Positions 37,001 to 49,496 of a DNA stretch of 64,000 nucleotides are shown piece after piece. Origin of the DNA: Pochonia chlamydosporia 170 (taxonomy: Eukaryota > Ascomycota > Sordariomycetes > Hypocreales > Clavicipitaceae). The position numbers were made by a program, and so were the translations under genes. Positions within the stretch are counted from its first letter, which is position 1. Each line of letters begins with the position of its first letter. The notes beneath the pieces were generated by a model, which made no database searches, was not told the origin of the DNA, and worked only from the letters and a program-made list of their open reading frames with translations. The DNA is taken from positions 3,038,001 to 3,102,000 of the forward strand of contig NC_035791.1 in the NCBI RefSeq assembly GCF_001653235.2. The letters are read 5' to 3'.

Positions 37001-37077
37001 AAGACACTTAGAAACACAATGGTGGTGACGAACGGGCGGGAGCGCAAACGGCCCCTTCTGAATTTGGCTGTCGGCAT
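34004..37077 (-). CDS. Sodium/calcium exchanger family protein (vacuolar/NCX-like)
   Basis: Two exons, 37077-34394 and 34331-34004, joined in phase 2 (YPVMA-L-SACFGGPML), give about 1,003 residues. Two Na_Ca_ex modules flank a long disordered cytosolic loop (about residues 270-620, with Ser/Asp-rich stretches). The alpha-1 repeat is in the first module (FLAFGNGSPDVFSTFAAMSS) and alpha-2 in the second (FAAGNSVGDLVADITVARLG). An N-terminal hydrophobic segment (about 18-33) is consistent with a signal anchor. The architecture matches fungal homologues of yeast YDL206W and of animal NCLX. Ca2+ or other cation exchange across an internal membrane is likely, but ion specificity cannot be judged. 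Confidence 0.88.
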
Positions 37078-38944
37078 TTTAGTATTGTCTTCATATCGCA
37101 GACGACGTCTATGTCATTGATGTCGCAAGTCCAAAGGATTAGTATAGTACCACGGGAGAATGTGGAGAGGGGAAAAGTCGATCTACAGAGGCATCGCAAA
37201 TGAATGACGATATCAGCTGGGAAAGAGGTCCGGAAGCTTGGGGTCCAGTAAGTACTAAGTAGTTCCATGCAAGAGCGGTACCTTAAACCAGAGGGTTGGG
37301 ATGCAATTGGCCTGAGCCAACGGCAGGAAGGAAGGTGCTCTGGGAGGCCCCCCGAGGCCAGTGGGCCAGTGGTGTGATTGGACCGAGCAGGCAACGCAGC
37401 GGGGGAGATTGATACGTATTGGCACCTAGACCACCTGAAGTGGGCAGTTGACCTTCAAATGTTGGAAATTGGGAATGTATCTGCCCACATGCATCAAATA
37501 GAGAGAGTACAAGTTCTGGACAGATATGGAGACCAGCCCAGTCTGGTCTCGTAACACCAGAACCTGGGAAGGCAGGTACAGTACGCGTGCAACTTGGCGA
37601 CAGTTCATCATCTGCAGTCTGGTTGGTTTCTTCAGTTTCAAGGTTGACGACCACCACACTTGATCGATCCTGGTCCGTAGTGCAACGCCGCATTCTGTCA
37701 CCTTGCCACCTCAATCAGCATCGCACAGGTTTTTGGCTAACAGACAACGCCATGCACCTTCCCAAGTCGTTCAGCTCCTCCGCATCCTCAAATAGCTTCT
37801 CCATCTTGCCGATATCTCGCATGACTTGGTTTGTAAGTATTTAAAGCCTTCTGATAATAGGACGCCGGTTGAACCAGAAGAACAGAACAGACCAGGAAGT
37901 AACATTGAGTGGCCGCTATCATGTTTCGGACAAAGAGACCAACCACTCTGTCTGTCAACCACTAGGAGCAAAGGCCATGTATAATGGCAAAGTCGTCGTC
38001 AGCGTGATCTGAATGGATTTGCAAGCCCACTCTCTTCCAACATCCGAGGGGGAGAGAGACTTGGCCACCGAACCAAGCCAAGGAAGTCCTAGAGTTCTGC
38101 GGCAGCCTCTATCTAGAACCATTCGCTTGGTGCTGAAACATGAACATTATTATGCCGCGAATGTATGATTTCAAGGCAGCAGGAGCCAACCCGCCTGGCT
38201 CAAGTACACACCATTCTTATGCCACCACCATTGACCATAATACTCTGTGGATCCGCCTTTCGTGGCACCGTAGCTACGTTCCGACCTTGTTCTTCAGAGC
38301 TGCATGCATCTATCTCCAGGATCTTCTAACTCGTTTGTTGTTGTGTGTGGCAACATATCAGTCAGTGCTCCGTCAGTGTTGGGAAGGCATTTGCGCTGCC
38401 TTGATGTTAGGTCACAATGGTGCGGCAGGTGATCCGACATGTAGTACGCATGAGGCGCTGTGAGCGTGAAGCTTCCAGCTCGCTTTGAAATCTGGGGGAC
38501 AAATCGTAGTCGCTGTTCCTGCAGCTAAGCCGAAATGGAAATACAATATTGCATCACAAAGCCCGATAAGTCACTGAACTAGGATACAGCCAAACCCGCT
38601 CAGCGGCATTGTTGGAGCAGGTCTCGGCGCACCAGACACAACTTTGAGAATGAGGCACCATGCAGGCTTGAAACCGTTGCCCGCGTTGGCAACATGGCGG
38701 AACGATCAAGTTGGGCTTGTCGAATCACGTGCCGCCACCAGCGCCCCCTGTGGGTCGTGCGCAGACGCTGAGCGAATGATGGCCCAGATCCACGGGCCAA
38801 AACAAGGACAACGGCGGGCATCCATTTGTGTACAAGCAGCCGATTAGGCATTTTGTTTACTTTGGCTCAGCTGCACGAACCAGGACGCGACACAAGCCAT
38901 TATCAAGCATACCTCTGCATTTCACCACACAACAACACCAGGAA
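37078..38944. promoter_or_regulatory. Divergent promoter region between exchanger gene and brn1
   Basis: 1,867 bp between two start codons, long for a shared promoter. No recognisable ORF, RNA gene or repeat was found. Confidence 0.45.
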
Positions 38945-41823
38945 ATGCCTCGGGTTGCTCAAGTTCCTCGCGCCAGAGGCGTCAAATCGACGTCTGATTC
39001 TATGTCAGCGTCGCCCTTCAAATCCCCCGTAAAGTAAGCTCCCCCCGCCGCGTGTTTCTGCGAAACCACGTCGCTCCCGTGACGAAACAAGCACCCTTGT
39101 GATGCAATTCTGTGCTTGCGCTGGCATCGACAACCCATTTTTCTTACACGGATTCGTTGATTTAGGATCCCTTTAAACGACGATGCGCACGAGAGAGGAC
39201 AACGAATGCATTCACGAAAGGCTCTACACGAAAAACAGATCAATGAGATCAAAGCAGCGGCGACGCCACGCAAAACCAGTCTGAGGCTGGATGACATTGA
39301 AAATGCGTCGCCAGGCTCTGCCCTCGGCACCCCTCGAGGGGGCCGGGTAGGCGAGATCACCGAAGAGGTCATGGTCGGAGGCGTGTCGGTGACGCCTATC
39401 AAACGAGTCCCAATTCTGGCCAACTTTGAAGAGTGGATGAAGATGGCAACAGACAACAAAATCAACGCCACCAACTCGTGGAATTTCGCGCTAATCGACT
39501 ACTTTCACGACATGTCCTTGCTGAAAGAGGGAGATGGTGTCAATTTCCAGAAAGCCAGTTGTACCTTGGACGGATGTGTCAAGATTTACACAAACAGAGT
39601 CGACAGTGTGGCTACTGAAACCGGCAAACTGCTGAGTGGTCTGGCTGATAGCAGTAACAAGAAGAAGGGGCGCGATGGGGAGGATGCGGAGGGCGATGAG
39701 AGCGAAGATGAGTTGGATGAGGATGGAAATCCCAAGAAAAAACCCAAGAAAAAGGTAAAGGCGACTTGCCCGCTCCCGCCATCAATCTCAAGGTAATGAT
39801 GGAATCAGTCACTGACGCACACAATAATTAGACACAAAGATCATCAGAGGCCACACTAGCGCCATCCTTCAGCGCGCTGCAACTGAAAAAGTTTGAGCTT
39901 GAGTTCACTGTCGATCCTCTTTTCAAAAAGGCTTCAGCGGATTTCGATGAAGGTGGTGCCAAGGGTTTGCTGCTCAACCATCTCATGATTGACGCCCAGG
40001 GTCGGATTGTTTTCGATAGCAGCGACGACTCGGGTGATGTTGCGCCAGTTGACAAGAACGAAGATGATGAGATGGAAGGCGGAGACACAGATGCTGACGA
40101 AGCCGATATTACGGCTCAGCTCGAAGAGAGACCAGTAGAAGAGGTTCCAGAAGAAGATGAAGAGCCGACAGTGGAGATTGATCTCGCGTCCCTTGGTCAG
40201 AGATTTCTGCCGCCCTTGAACCAACTTGACGAGCTCGACGTGTGCCCGTCTCTCAAGAACTTTGATCTCGGAGACCCTTCAGGTTCGATGGATATCCCCT
40301 TCCTAAGAGCTCCGGAGGACTGGAGAGAGCAAGACAAGAATCATGCAGTAGGGGATCATTCTGGCATGCTTATCGACGATGATGCTCCTATCGGATTTGA
40401 CGATGACGACCTCGGCCTTGGCAGCTTTGACATTGGTGGCGATGTTGCTTTCGGTGAGGGTGGTGAGGCCTGGGCTCGTGATGCAGCTCTTGCGCCCCAA
40501 ATGCGGATATACGACGGAGGAATGGGCGAGGATGGTGCTGATGGCGATGGCTTCGACGATAATGGCGAATACATTGTTTCCATGGTTAAACCTCAAAATG
40601 CTGATAAGATGCATGAGGATATCCTTGGCTTCTTTGATCAAGCCCTGCAGAAGAACTGGAGCAGCGCCGAGCATTGGCGAATCCGCAAAATCAAGGATGC
40701 CAACAAGCCAACCAGCGAGACGAAGAAGCGCAAGGAGAAGGAACCATTTGAAATTGACTTTGCATCCCCGCTTGAATCAACCGTCGCAGATATAATCCAC
40801 ACGCAGGCCTCCAGCAATTCAGCCATCAGCATGCCAAAGAAGGACTGGAAGTCCAAGTCCAGGAATCTCCTTCCAGATGATAAGCATTTCAGCTCCAAGT
40901 CACTTCTGAGCCTCTTCCTCAAGCCAAAGGCTCGACTATCAAAACGCAGAATCATGGGTGGTGGTTTTGGCCCTCACATGGGCTATGGTCAAGACCAACA
41001 GGACGACAATCAACAGATCGAGATGGACGAGGCTTTCTGGGCGAAGCAAAAAGGCCCTGAGGACACCGTGCTTCCCGAAGGCGACTACGATGCCAATTTC
41101 TTCCAAGACGACGGCTTGCCTTTCCCTGGCGGTGATGACGCTGATGATGATGATCTCGAGTTTGCCGATGCTCGCGAACACTTGTCGCCTGACGGGGATC
41201 CAGGCATGACGGAAGCTGGGGGCATGACTGCCTTGCTGGGAGGAGAGACATTCACGAATGCGGCTTTTGGCCATACCCTCGTGACGTCAACGAGAAGAAT
41301 ACGGCCAGAATACGTCAATTATGCTCGAAAAGCCACAAAGGTTGATGTGCGGCGCTTAATGACAGAAATATGGAAAGGCATGGCCTTTGACCATCTCAAT
41401 GTAAGTTTTAGTCCTGTTTCAGCAGCCCGGTCACGTCACGTCCTCTTTTACCTCTTTTACCTCTTTTACCTCTTTTACCTCTTTTACCTCTTTTACCTCT
41501 TTTACCTCTTTTACCCCTCAGTTGCTAACAACCCTACGCAGGACTCGCCCAAGGAGAGACTATCCATGGCAGCTGTCCCCGAATCAGAGGAGAAACCAGT
41601 GCCTTCAGAAAACGACCCAACGCTCAACTTTACCGAAGTCATGAATGGCTTAAAATCAGTGTACCCCAAGACAGCCATGAAGGATATCTCAACTTCATAC
41701 TGCTTTATATCCCTACTACACTTGGCAAATGAAAAGGGTTTGGTGATTGATAAATCAGAAAACTTGGAAGAACTGAAGATCCGCAAGGATTGGACGGCCA
41801 AGGTAACTGAGGGAGGGGAGTAG
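38945..41823 (+). CDS. brn1: Condensin complex subunit 2 (Brn1/CAP-H/Barren kleisin)
   Basis: The kleisin subunit bridges the Smc2-Smc4 heads in condensin and is needed for mitotic chromosome compaction. Four exons, 38945-39033, 39166-39754, 39832-41400 and 41542-41823, give about 842 residues. The family blocks are clear: ILANFEEWMKMATDNKINATNSW and DYFHDMSLLKEGDGVNFQKA near the N-terminus, acidic mid-regions, FWAKQKGPEDTVLPEGDYDA, ARKATKVDVRRLM, and the C-terminal winged-helix part (SYCFISLLHLANEKGL). The third intron (141 nt) is in frame without stops and contains an 8-copy 9-bp repeat, so gene callers may read through it. The start is supported by MPRVAQVPRARG in a good context. Confidence 0.93.
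41443..41514 (+). repeat. Minisatellite: 9-bp unit CTCTTTTAC x 8
   Basis: Eight perfect head-to-tail copies of CTCTTTTAC lie inside the third intron of brn1. Translated in the reading-through frame they give LFY repeated eight times. The tract is pyrimidine-rich on the + strand and precedes the acceptor by about 27 bp, so it may form part of the intron's polypyrimidine region. Confidence 0.98.
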
Positions 41824-43697
41824 CACGGGATGTCGGTCCAGTGATAAATAATGAGGCAATGTGTATGAATTGGATGGATGGCATGGCTTAAATGTATATA
41901 TATTTGCAATTGTTGCGTGGATATAGATGCAATATTGAATACGATGGGCTTTCTGCGATAGGGTGGTGGTTGTTTACAGAGGCGTTGGTCGGTGGGTAGC
42001 ACGTTCAGGCCCAATGCGTTGGGGTAGTACAAGATATCATTGCTTTGGCATACGGGTAGAATCAGAGGCATGAATTAAATCCTAATTGACTGCACCGTCC
42101 GACTAAAGTTGTGCTGCAAAGTAACGTTATCAGGGGCGTCGCGGTACGTGAGAAATGTTTATTTGTAGACGCAGCCCATGGCAGAAGTCAGTTGTGCAAA
42201 AAGCACCAAATATCTGCAAGCCCCAGTCCAAAAGTCCAATTTGGTGCTCTAGCGCACATCAGCGGGTACGCAAATCAACAAGAAAAAAAAACCCAACGAC
42301 TACCAAACCTCTCCTGTCTCCGCCTTCCCATCTCCCACCGTAACAGACGCTCGCTCCCTTGCAACATCAAAAGCGTACGTTGGAATCTCACATCCCGCCC
42401 ACACTCTACAGCTCTCGCCCCAATCCCACCCCCCAGCCTGTGACGCAATCTCAGACCTGGAGCACCAGGGCAAGGCCTCACGAAACATGGGAATCTGCTC
42501 GAAATCCCATCTCCCCTCCATGGGAAACTTGTCCATTTGACCCCCCGAGTCCGGAGCATCGCCTCCGGTTCCACTTCGCCGGGGTCTCTGATTGGCTATA
42601 CACCCCTCTTCGTGCATTTGGCCCCGCTTCCTTGGCCATTGCACATCCCAAGAGGAGAGGGTATTCGAGGGACCCTGACCTGCTTTTTTGTTGGCAGTCG
42701 CTTGGGTTGGGTTTCTTGGGATCTGCGATGGGAAATGCGATTTTGCTCCCTTCTGCTCTTTACACATTTGCGTCATTTTTTTGTTTCGATCGTTTGTTGC
42801 AGCTTTTTTATCACGTCTGCTCTACCAACCCATGGGTTCAATCGTCGCAATGAGAGTCGCACCTACCAAGGTTGTTATCGGCGTGAGAACCACGGCTGTC
42901 CTTGGCTGTATCCCCCTCGAATATGTGACTTGAGCACCTCGAGTCTACGAAATTCTGTGCCACCCATTACCACTCATCACTCCTATTAACAATAAAGAAT
43001 CACGTTGGATCTGTCTGTGGACATTTCCTACTTCGCAAAAATGGAATTATTCCAGTAGCATTAAGCAATGTTCGTCAAATTTTACCAGCCTGTTTGCTTT
43101 GGCTAACATGTACAGTTTGGCTCCGTCCCTTCCAAGCACAGCTCACCTCACGGCCACCAGACTCACTCTCTTCCTCCATGCGTCCTTTGCTCATCTTATG
43201 GTCTATCGGGCTCTCAATGATATATCCCTCCTCCTGCCACGATTATCCAGCTACACCTTCGTTTCCTGGACAAAGGGTAACCTTTCCCGAGCATGCGTCT
43301 CCCCGCCAAAGAAAAACATAGATTGAAATCCACAAACACCACGTCAGCCCCAACGCCGGTCACAATTTGTCCAAATAAACCACCGCCATTCGGTCCATTT
43401 ATCGACCCAAGTCAAAGACAAAACAAAAAAAAAATCCAAACAAAAAGGCTACTGGTCGTTCATTTTCGTGACATAGCTTTCGCCTTTGAACATCCGAGGG
43501 GTATCGCCAATATTCTCCAAAACAACTTGTGAACCAAAAAACACAAACACCCAAGGAAAATTGAGGCTTTCAACTGTCGACAACGCATTCTCGCATTGTG
43601 TTCATGTCAAATTGTAGCCTCGGCATATGCTACCAGCCCTGCAGCGACTTGCCTTTGTTTCAAGTCGCCAAGCCACCAGCGTAGTGGCGGTTGGGCA
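41824..43697. other. Gene-free convergent region between brn1 and the HMG-box gene
   Basis: 1,874 bp between the stops of convergent genes, long for two 3' UTRs. Pyrimidine-rich stretches occur near 42300-42430. Open frames on both strands (for example at 42537-42989) have no recognisable motifs and are not called. Confidence 0.5.
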
Positions 43698-45662
43698 CTA
43701 TCTTCGACCACCACGTCCCACAATCTCGCCCGCTCTCAGCAGGGCATCCATACCGTTTAAACTGTCTTTCGTTCTGCGGGGTTCCCTCTGAACGGGGGCC
43801 GTCTCATCAGTTGTCATCACCACATCTCCCTCACTTGATTGTTCAACTTTCATGTGGTGAAATGGTGAGGAGTCAGATTGAAAGCCTTACAGACCAGTTA
43901 GTCACATTACCCGATATATGGATGAATTTGAGTTCACATACCATAACCGCTTGGACCCTGAGCAAAGCCTATTGGCGGCTGTTGGGATTTTAACGTACCA
44001 TTGGTACTGGCTAGAACTGGGCTAGTCTGCTGTTCAAGGGCTGGAGAACCAACCGAGGTGCGATCTGAGAGTAAAGCGTGGATCGGTAGTGGTCCGTCTC
44101 CCAGTGGCCGACCAAAGCTTCCGACAGAACTACCCGATGTATTGGTGCCATTCGATGAGGGCTCGTGCCGTAATGCAGGAGTCCGCCCCCCAGATAAAAT
44201 GGAGGCACCATCAAGTGATGTCCGCGTGGAGCTATTGGCTGGCCGACTAGCATAGGAAAGCCCTTCCGCACTTGTTGGGTGAACAATTGCCTTTTGTCTG
44301 GAGTCGAACATATCAGAAAGAGAGGGCAGGTGATGCGTTGATTCGGCTCGAGGCTTTCCTCGGATTACGGATTGGTGACGGGAATGTGGATGGGGTTCGA
44401 TTGGGCTTCCGCTATCGAAATGCATCGTTCTTGGAGATGGACCAGCATCATCGTACGAATTATGTGCCGATATGGGAGTCGGTGCAGCAGAGGAATGTTG
44501 AGATCCAGCAATTGAGGCCGTGGAGTCCACACGTTCTCTTCGTGTTGGTGGCGGCTCGCTTCCTTGAAGTCGCTCGCTGCTGCTGCCACTTGCGCTTGAG
44601 TTGGTTGTGTTTGGTGTTGCGCTGCTGCTCGTGCTACCATGACGCAGCCTGGCAGGCTCAACCTTGGCTCTCTTTGAAGCATCCTGTCCTGATCCTCAAA
44701 GTCAGTTGTTTGTTCCATCAAAAACTTGGGACTATACAAGAGCACAAATGCCCCTTCTTTCCGCTCCTTCGACCAGTGGCTTAAGACAGACTCACCTTTG
44801 TACTGCTTGGCTTGTCTCTCTTTGAAGTCATGAAGATACTGGGCATACTTGCGGTATTCCGATGTCTTCTTGTATTCCGCTAGCTCCCGGTGGTATTTCT
44901 CCTTGGCGGCATTGGCTTGACTCTCATAGATGTCTTTCTCAGCTGGCTGAAGGCTTTGCCAGTTTTCCCCTACCAACTTGGCAATCTCCGTGAAGGTGAG
45001 ATTTTGGCTCTTGAGGTCTTCCCTCATTTCTATAACAGAATTACACGATTAGTTCTGTACACCAGGGTGCAAAACTTTGCCATTGGGAAAGACTCACTAT
45101 TCGAGAACAAGACATAAGCAGAAGGAGGTCGCTCAGGAGCATTTTCGTCCGGCTAAAGCCCACGTTAGTCTAAGTCATGTGAACCATGATGGATTACTGA
45201 CCTTAGGGTGGCGTCGATATTTTCTCTTCGTGACACCATTAGTCTCTGAACTCCCATCCGTTCGAGCCGAATCTCGCCTCAGTCCATCCTGCTTCGACTC
45301 GTCCAAACTCTGCTTGGCCGACGAGCTCAAGGACACACTTGGTGCAATACCCCTCGCATTTGCAATACGCCGTTGCAATTTCTGTAACACGAATCGTCAG
45401 CAGCCTGTCAAGAATCAGAAGCTACATCCGAGGCATGATCTTACCCTTCGGTGCCCCAACTTTACACCCAAGGCATCTCTATCGGCAGCTGTCAGCAAAC
45501 ACTCGATGTATTCTCTTTGCGCTAACGTTGCGTTGGCACCTACAGGTCCGATTCTTGGATATCAAGAATAGTGTCCCAGGCATCAAAGCCTTGGTCGATA
45601 AATGCATCGAGATATTGGGCCAGGCCCAAGTCTGCGAAAACTCGTTCCAGTTCTTGAGTCAT
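43698..45662 (-). CDS. SAM + HMG-box transcriptional regulator
   Basis: Seven exons on the minus strand, 45662-45544, 45478-45445, 45381-45202, 45152-45098, 45029-44796, 44688-43942 and 43885-43698. All phases close and give about 518 residues. A SAM-like domain occupies about residues 1-60 (MTQELERVFADLGLAQYLDA, DALGVKLGHRRKLQRRI). A basic patch KRKYRRHPK (about 103-111) precedes an HMG box (about 112-188: ERPPSAYVLFSN, MREDLKSQNLTFTEIAKLVG, NWQSLQPAEKDIYE). The rest is Ser/Thr/Pro-rich, ending NGMDALLRAGEIVGRGGRR. A SAM+HMG combination fits a nuclear DNA-binding regulator. The last exon rests on the GTATGT donor at 43941 and a tgactaac branch site; without it the protein would stop soon after GYGM. 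Confidence 0.88.
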
Positions 45663-47504
45663 ACAGTCTGATTTTTAGGGTGCAGCCAAAATACGATTCT
45701 GTCCAAAATACGATGCAAAGTTTGAGTTTATGTTGCGAAATGGCCAAGTGGTCGACATCTAAACATATGCTGTGAAGTTTAGAGTGGGCTGGTCCAAAGG
45801 ACTCGATTATCTCGATGGGCGATAGGTTGTCGGGGGCGAAATGTGGCAAAACGGATGGTTGTGAGCTATCAGAGGGCTCTGATGAAAGTCGAAACACTTG
45901 TCAAAGTATGCGGAAGGTACAAGTGGCGAGTTAGGCTGCGGTGGAGTTGAAGCCAATGCGCTCCGAGTCGAGATGCGTTATTCGATGCACCAAATCCCGA
46001 TCAACAATGGAATAAGTCTCAACTTGAGAGAGAGATAGACACAGCAAGATGAGTGGTCGTGGTCGGGGTCAGACGAAGGTTATGCACATCAACTAGACCT
46101 TCCACGCGTTGAGGGGGATCGAAACTTGCGGGCAGACGGAGACGGGATCGAGATATCGAGGTGGCACAAGTGATCTGATGGAGATGGCGAGGGTAGCGAG
46201 AGACGGTTCTGTCGAGGATGGATGACTGGATAATAATGGCCACTGCAAGTTGGAAAAGGTCTGGTGGGCTAATGCGTTGAAGAGGTGGGCAATGATACAA
46301 ACAATGACGATGAGGAGGGACGGCGCAGGAATTGTGCTCCTGATCGATTGCTTCGCTGGGTCAGCGGTGCTGGGGCGGCTGGCTGGTGGGCAAGGGCTGG
46401 CTGCCCAGTTCTGGCAAATGACGACAGTACGGCGCTGGTGAGGGTACGGAGTTGACACCGGCGGCTGGTTGCTTTTGCAGCAGCCTGGGATTTTATTTGT
46501 TTCTGGTGCAGGCGCCGGTTTTGGATATGACGGTCTCGAAGGCGTCCGCGACGTTCTTTTTTCGAGACGATTGTGCGCAAAGCGTAAGTCGACCGAAGTT
46601 ATTGGAATTGCCAGTTGTGAACGAAACGGTCGTTGGAATCGATGAGGAGAGGTCTGTCGAGAAGAGAGCACTATTAAGCCTCAGCAAGTGCTTCAACAAA
46701 GCCGACAGACACTACGTTCAAGAAAACGGTGCCATGATAACCAAGGCAAACAGAGCCTAGCCCAGTGGAAGATGGTCAAAGTGGAGAGCCAGAGGAACGG
46801 AGGAACGAATGCTCAGACTTGGATGCGATCATGGATGGGGATGGGCTGGATGACCCCTGGGTGGGTGTGTGGCTATAACAGGTACATGGGTTGTACTTGT
46901 GTATGTTGGGCCACACCAGGCAGGTCTCGCATGTTCCTCTTGCATGGCCGGACAGACACCAGCAACCTAGGTGGCCATTCTTACCAGAACTACGACTTTG
47001 GGCCGTTGTGTTGGAGAAGCTGATGATGGGATCCGGGTAGTCTGGTCCTTCTGAAGCTCTACGCCAGGCCGTGACGACTTACACTTGACTTGTTGACTTG
47101 ACACATTGCTCCCAGATCTGCTGTCCCCGCCTTGTCAACTTACAACTGGAATCAAACAGAGTCTGTCCAGTACAACAGCGCCACTGCTTCACGTCTAGCC
47201 ATTTCTGCGATATTCGCGAGCCATCGAAATGGGATGCCTCTACGTCGCTGTCTGTCCCAAATCGCAGTGCCTCCTCGTATTAGCTGGTAGTGAGACCGTA
47301 CTTGGTATCCGCCTCGTTTCTGACCGACAGGCATGTCACGCATGGTCTTGAAGTACTATACATTAAATACGTAGTCTGTATTTCCAGGGCTCTCGCAAGC
47401 AAGAAAGGTGTGCCGATCTCAGTTTGGGTGGGAGCTTGAGCCAAAACTCGGCTGTACCTACAGTAGCAGCTTTCGGACGGTTAGGGCTCAACTCAACCGA
47501 ATCC

Positions 47505-47526
47505 AAAAAAAAAAAAAAAAAAAAAA
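47505..47526 (+). repeat. Homopolymer A22
   Basis: A perfect run of 22 A in gene-free DNA. No poly(A)-tailed element was recognised upstream of it, so it is called only as simple sequence. Confidence 0.98.
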
Positions 47527-47789
47527 GTCCAGACACAAGCACAGACAGTCTTGAAGTTTGCAAGGAACATTGAGGCAGAGAAGGGATGTCAAGGTTGGTA
47601 TGGTCGAGTTGGCGGTTAGATTGACGCGACCCTTGCAACTCGTGGCAAGCGGCAATCGGGAGTGCAATGGCAATCGCCATAAGACCAAAAAGACCGGAAG
47701 CCTGAATTACTTATTATCCATCAAGTGCTTTTTCGCACCATACTCCGTACATAAGCCATTTATCGCCAAGCTGCTCCATAGACCAACCC

Positions 47790-47810
47790 AAACGCCAAAC
47801 GCCAAACGCC
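47790..47810 (+). repeat. Heptamer AAACGCC x 3
   Basis: Three perfect tandem copies of AAACGCC in gene-free DNA. Confidence 0.98.
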
Positions 47811-49475
47811 ATGGCGGACAAGCGGAGTCCGGGAATGGCGGCCGGCAGAGCCTAACAAGCCCGGAGACCAAGAGTGCAAGGCAAAGTTCAGCAGAATGGA
47901 GTATTGCTTGACAGATTAAAGGATTGAATGATATTCTCACCCAGGACGAGGCCCGGCAAGGCTAAGTTGGGCTGAGGGAAGGTACATAAGCTCACATGCC
48001 GGTGACCGTTGGGACATGATGTAATTACATCTAGACTAAGCGGGCCTTGGAGCGTTCTAAAAGTCGCCAATGACGCAAAAGACGGCTGCGATCCCTGCAA
48101 ATGTCACAACTTGATGCCTCAACCGCCATGTTCGACTTGATGGGAAAGGCAAAGAGAGAAATACAGGGTGAGTGCCTAAATCGCCTGGTTTATCTGCAGC
48201 GTCAGGAGAATACTGCGTCTTGCATCGTACTGCAACCACCACACTGAACCGTTATGATGTTCCTGATTCTGGTTCATGCTGCGAACAAGCCGTCTGCCTC
48301 AAGCCAACGATACTACATGACACAAACGCCATTTCACTAGCCCTGCGGTCTTCCAGCTTCCAGATGAAAGAATGGAGTTGGCGCCCATAATAATAAATTA
48401 GTACACACATACTCTTCCTTTTTCCTGGTTTCACGAACCCTCCTCTGCAGGAGTAAATTCCGGTGTGCATCCCTGGCTACGATACAACTGAGCAGCCATG
48501 CCAGGGAAGGTCGCATGCTTTTTTTTTTTTCACTAATCTTCCGGATGGGATGGATATGCAATGACGCAAACAGAGCGGTATGGACCTTGGAGGCCCCATT
48601 CTACTAATCAGCCGATTCGCGTCCCAGAGTATTATACTACCCCAGCTGTCGGGGGCCAACTGCCTAGGTAAGGTGTAGGTGTAAGTGACGTGCTCTGACC
48701 ATGGGATAGGACAGGGACCAGCGTAAGACCCGAACCAGGTGTGTCACGACTTTGGTAATAATAAGACTCTATATTAGTATCATATTTGGAGAGAGTGAGA
48801 ATCTGACGAAAGGTACCAACCAGACACAACACCAACTTACACCGTCCATGTTGTTCAGCGGTGTCAATGTCCCGTACAGCCGAGTCGCTGGAGCTGCTAT
48901 ATTCAATCCAGAGGGTTGCCAGCAATGCAAATAGTCAGACCAGCCAGGAACGGCGCAAGCATACCAAATTACTACCCAGTCGCCTCGACCGCAGAAGCAG
49001 AAAGTGCGATTACCGGTCAAGTATCCGATCATGTTCCTGGGAATCGTGATCCGGTCGACGTGATCTGCATGGGGGTTCGGATAATGCAAAGGTGGGTAAA
49101 TTAGAGTTTCCTTAGGAGCCGTAGGAGTGAGTACTTGGGAAGAACCTAGAGTACAGCTCCAGTAAAAGGGCAGAGAGACTTCAAGGACTCAACGCCCAAC
49201 AGCCCTGCGAGCTCCTAGTGATGCGGAAGCGACTTCAGATTGGTTTCCGTTGTTGGTACTGTCTAGATTAGTCGTGACGATTTAGCGGGCCTGTTCGCCG
49301 TGGCTGTTAGTGACACACGGGGGAAAGTCTGCTAAGCAAACACCAGACAGCTACCGGACGGTACCGGGACCATACCATGCCTGTCATCCAGCACTGTCAC
49401 TGTAATGTTGGTTGAAAAGAGTGGTTGAGTGGTTCAGTCTGGTGTGTCTGGATTTAGGAGAAATCTCGATCCCAA

Positions 49476-49496
49476 AGAGCACAGAGCACAGAGCAC
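49476..49496 (+). repeat. Heptamer AGAGCAC x 3
   Basis: Three perfect tandem copies of AGAGCAC in gene-free DNA. Confidence 0.98.

Noticed and set aside
46093..46671. 192-codon minus-strand frame with one hydrophobic stretch
   Set aside because: Ser/Pro-rich noise-like composition, immediately upstream of the HMG-box gene where a leader is expected.
47505..47526. A22 run as the tail of a LINE/SINE-type retroelement
   Set aside because: No element body, target-site duplication or pol III promoter could be recognised next to it.
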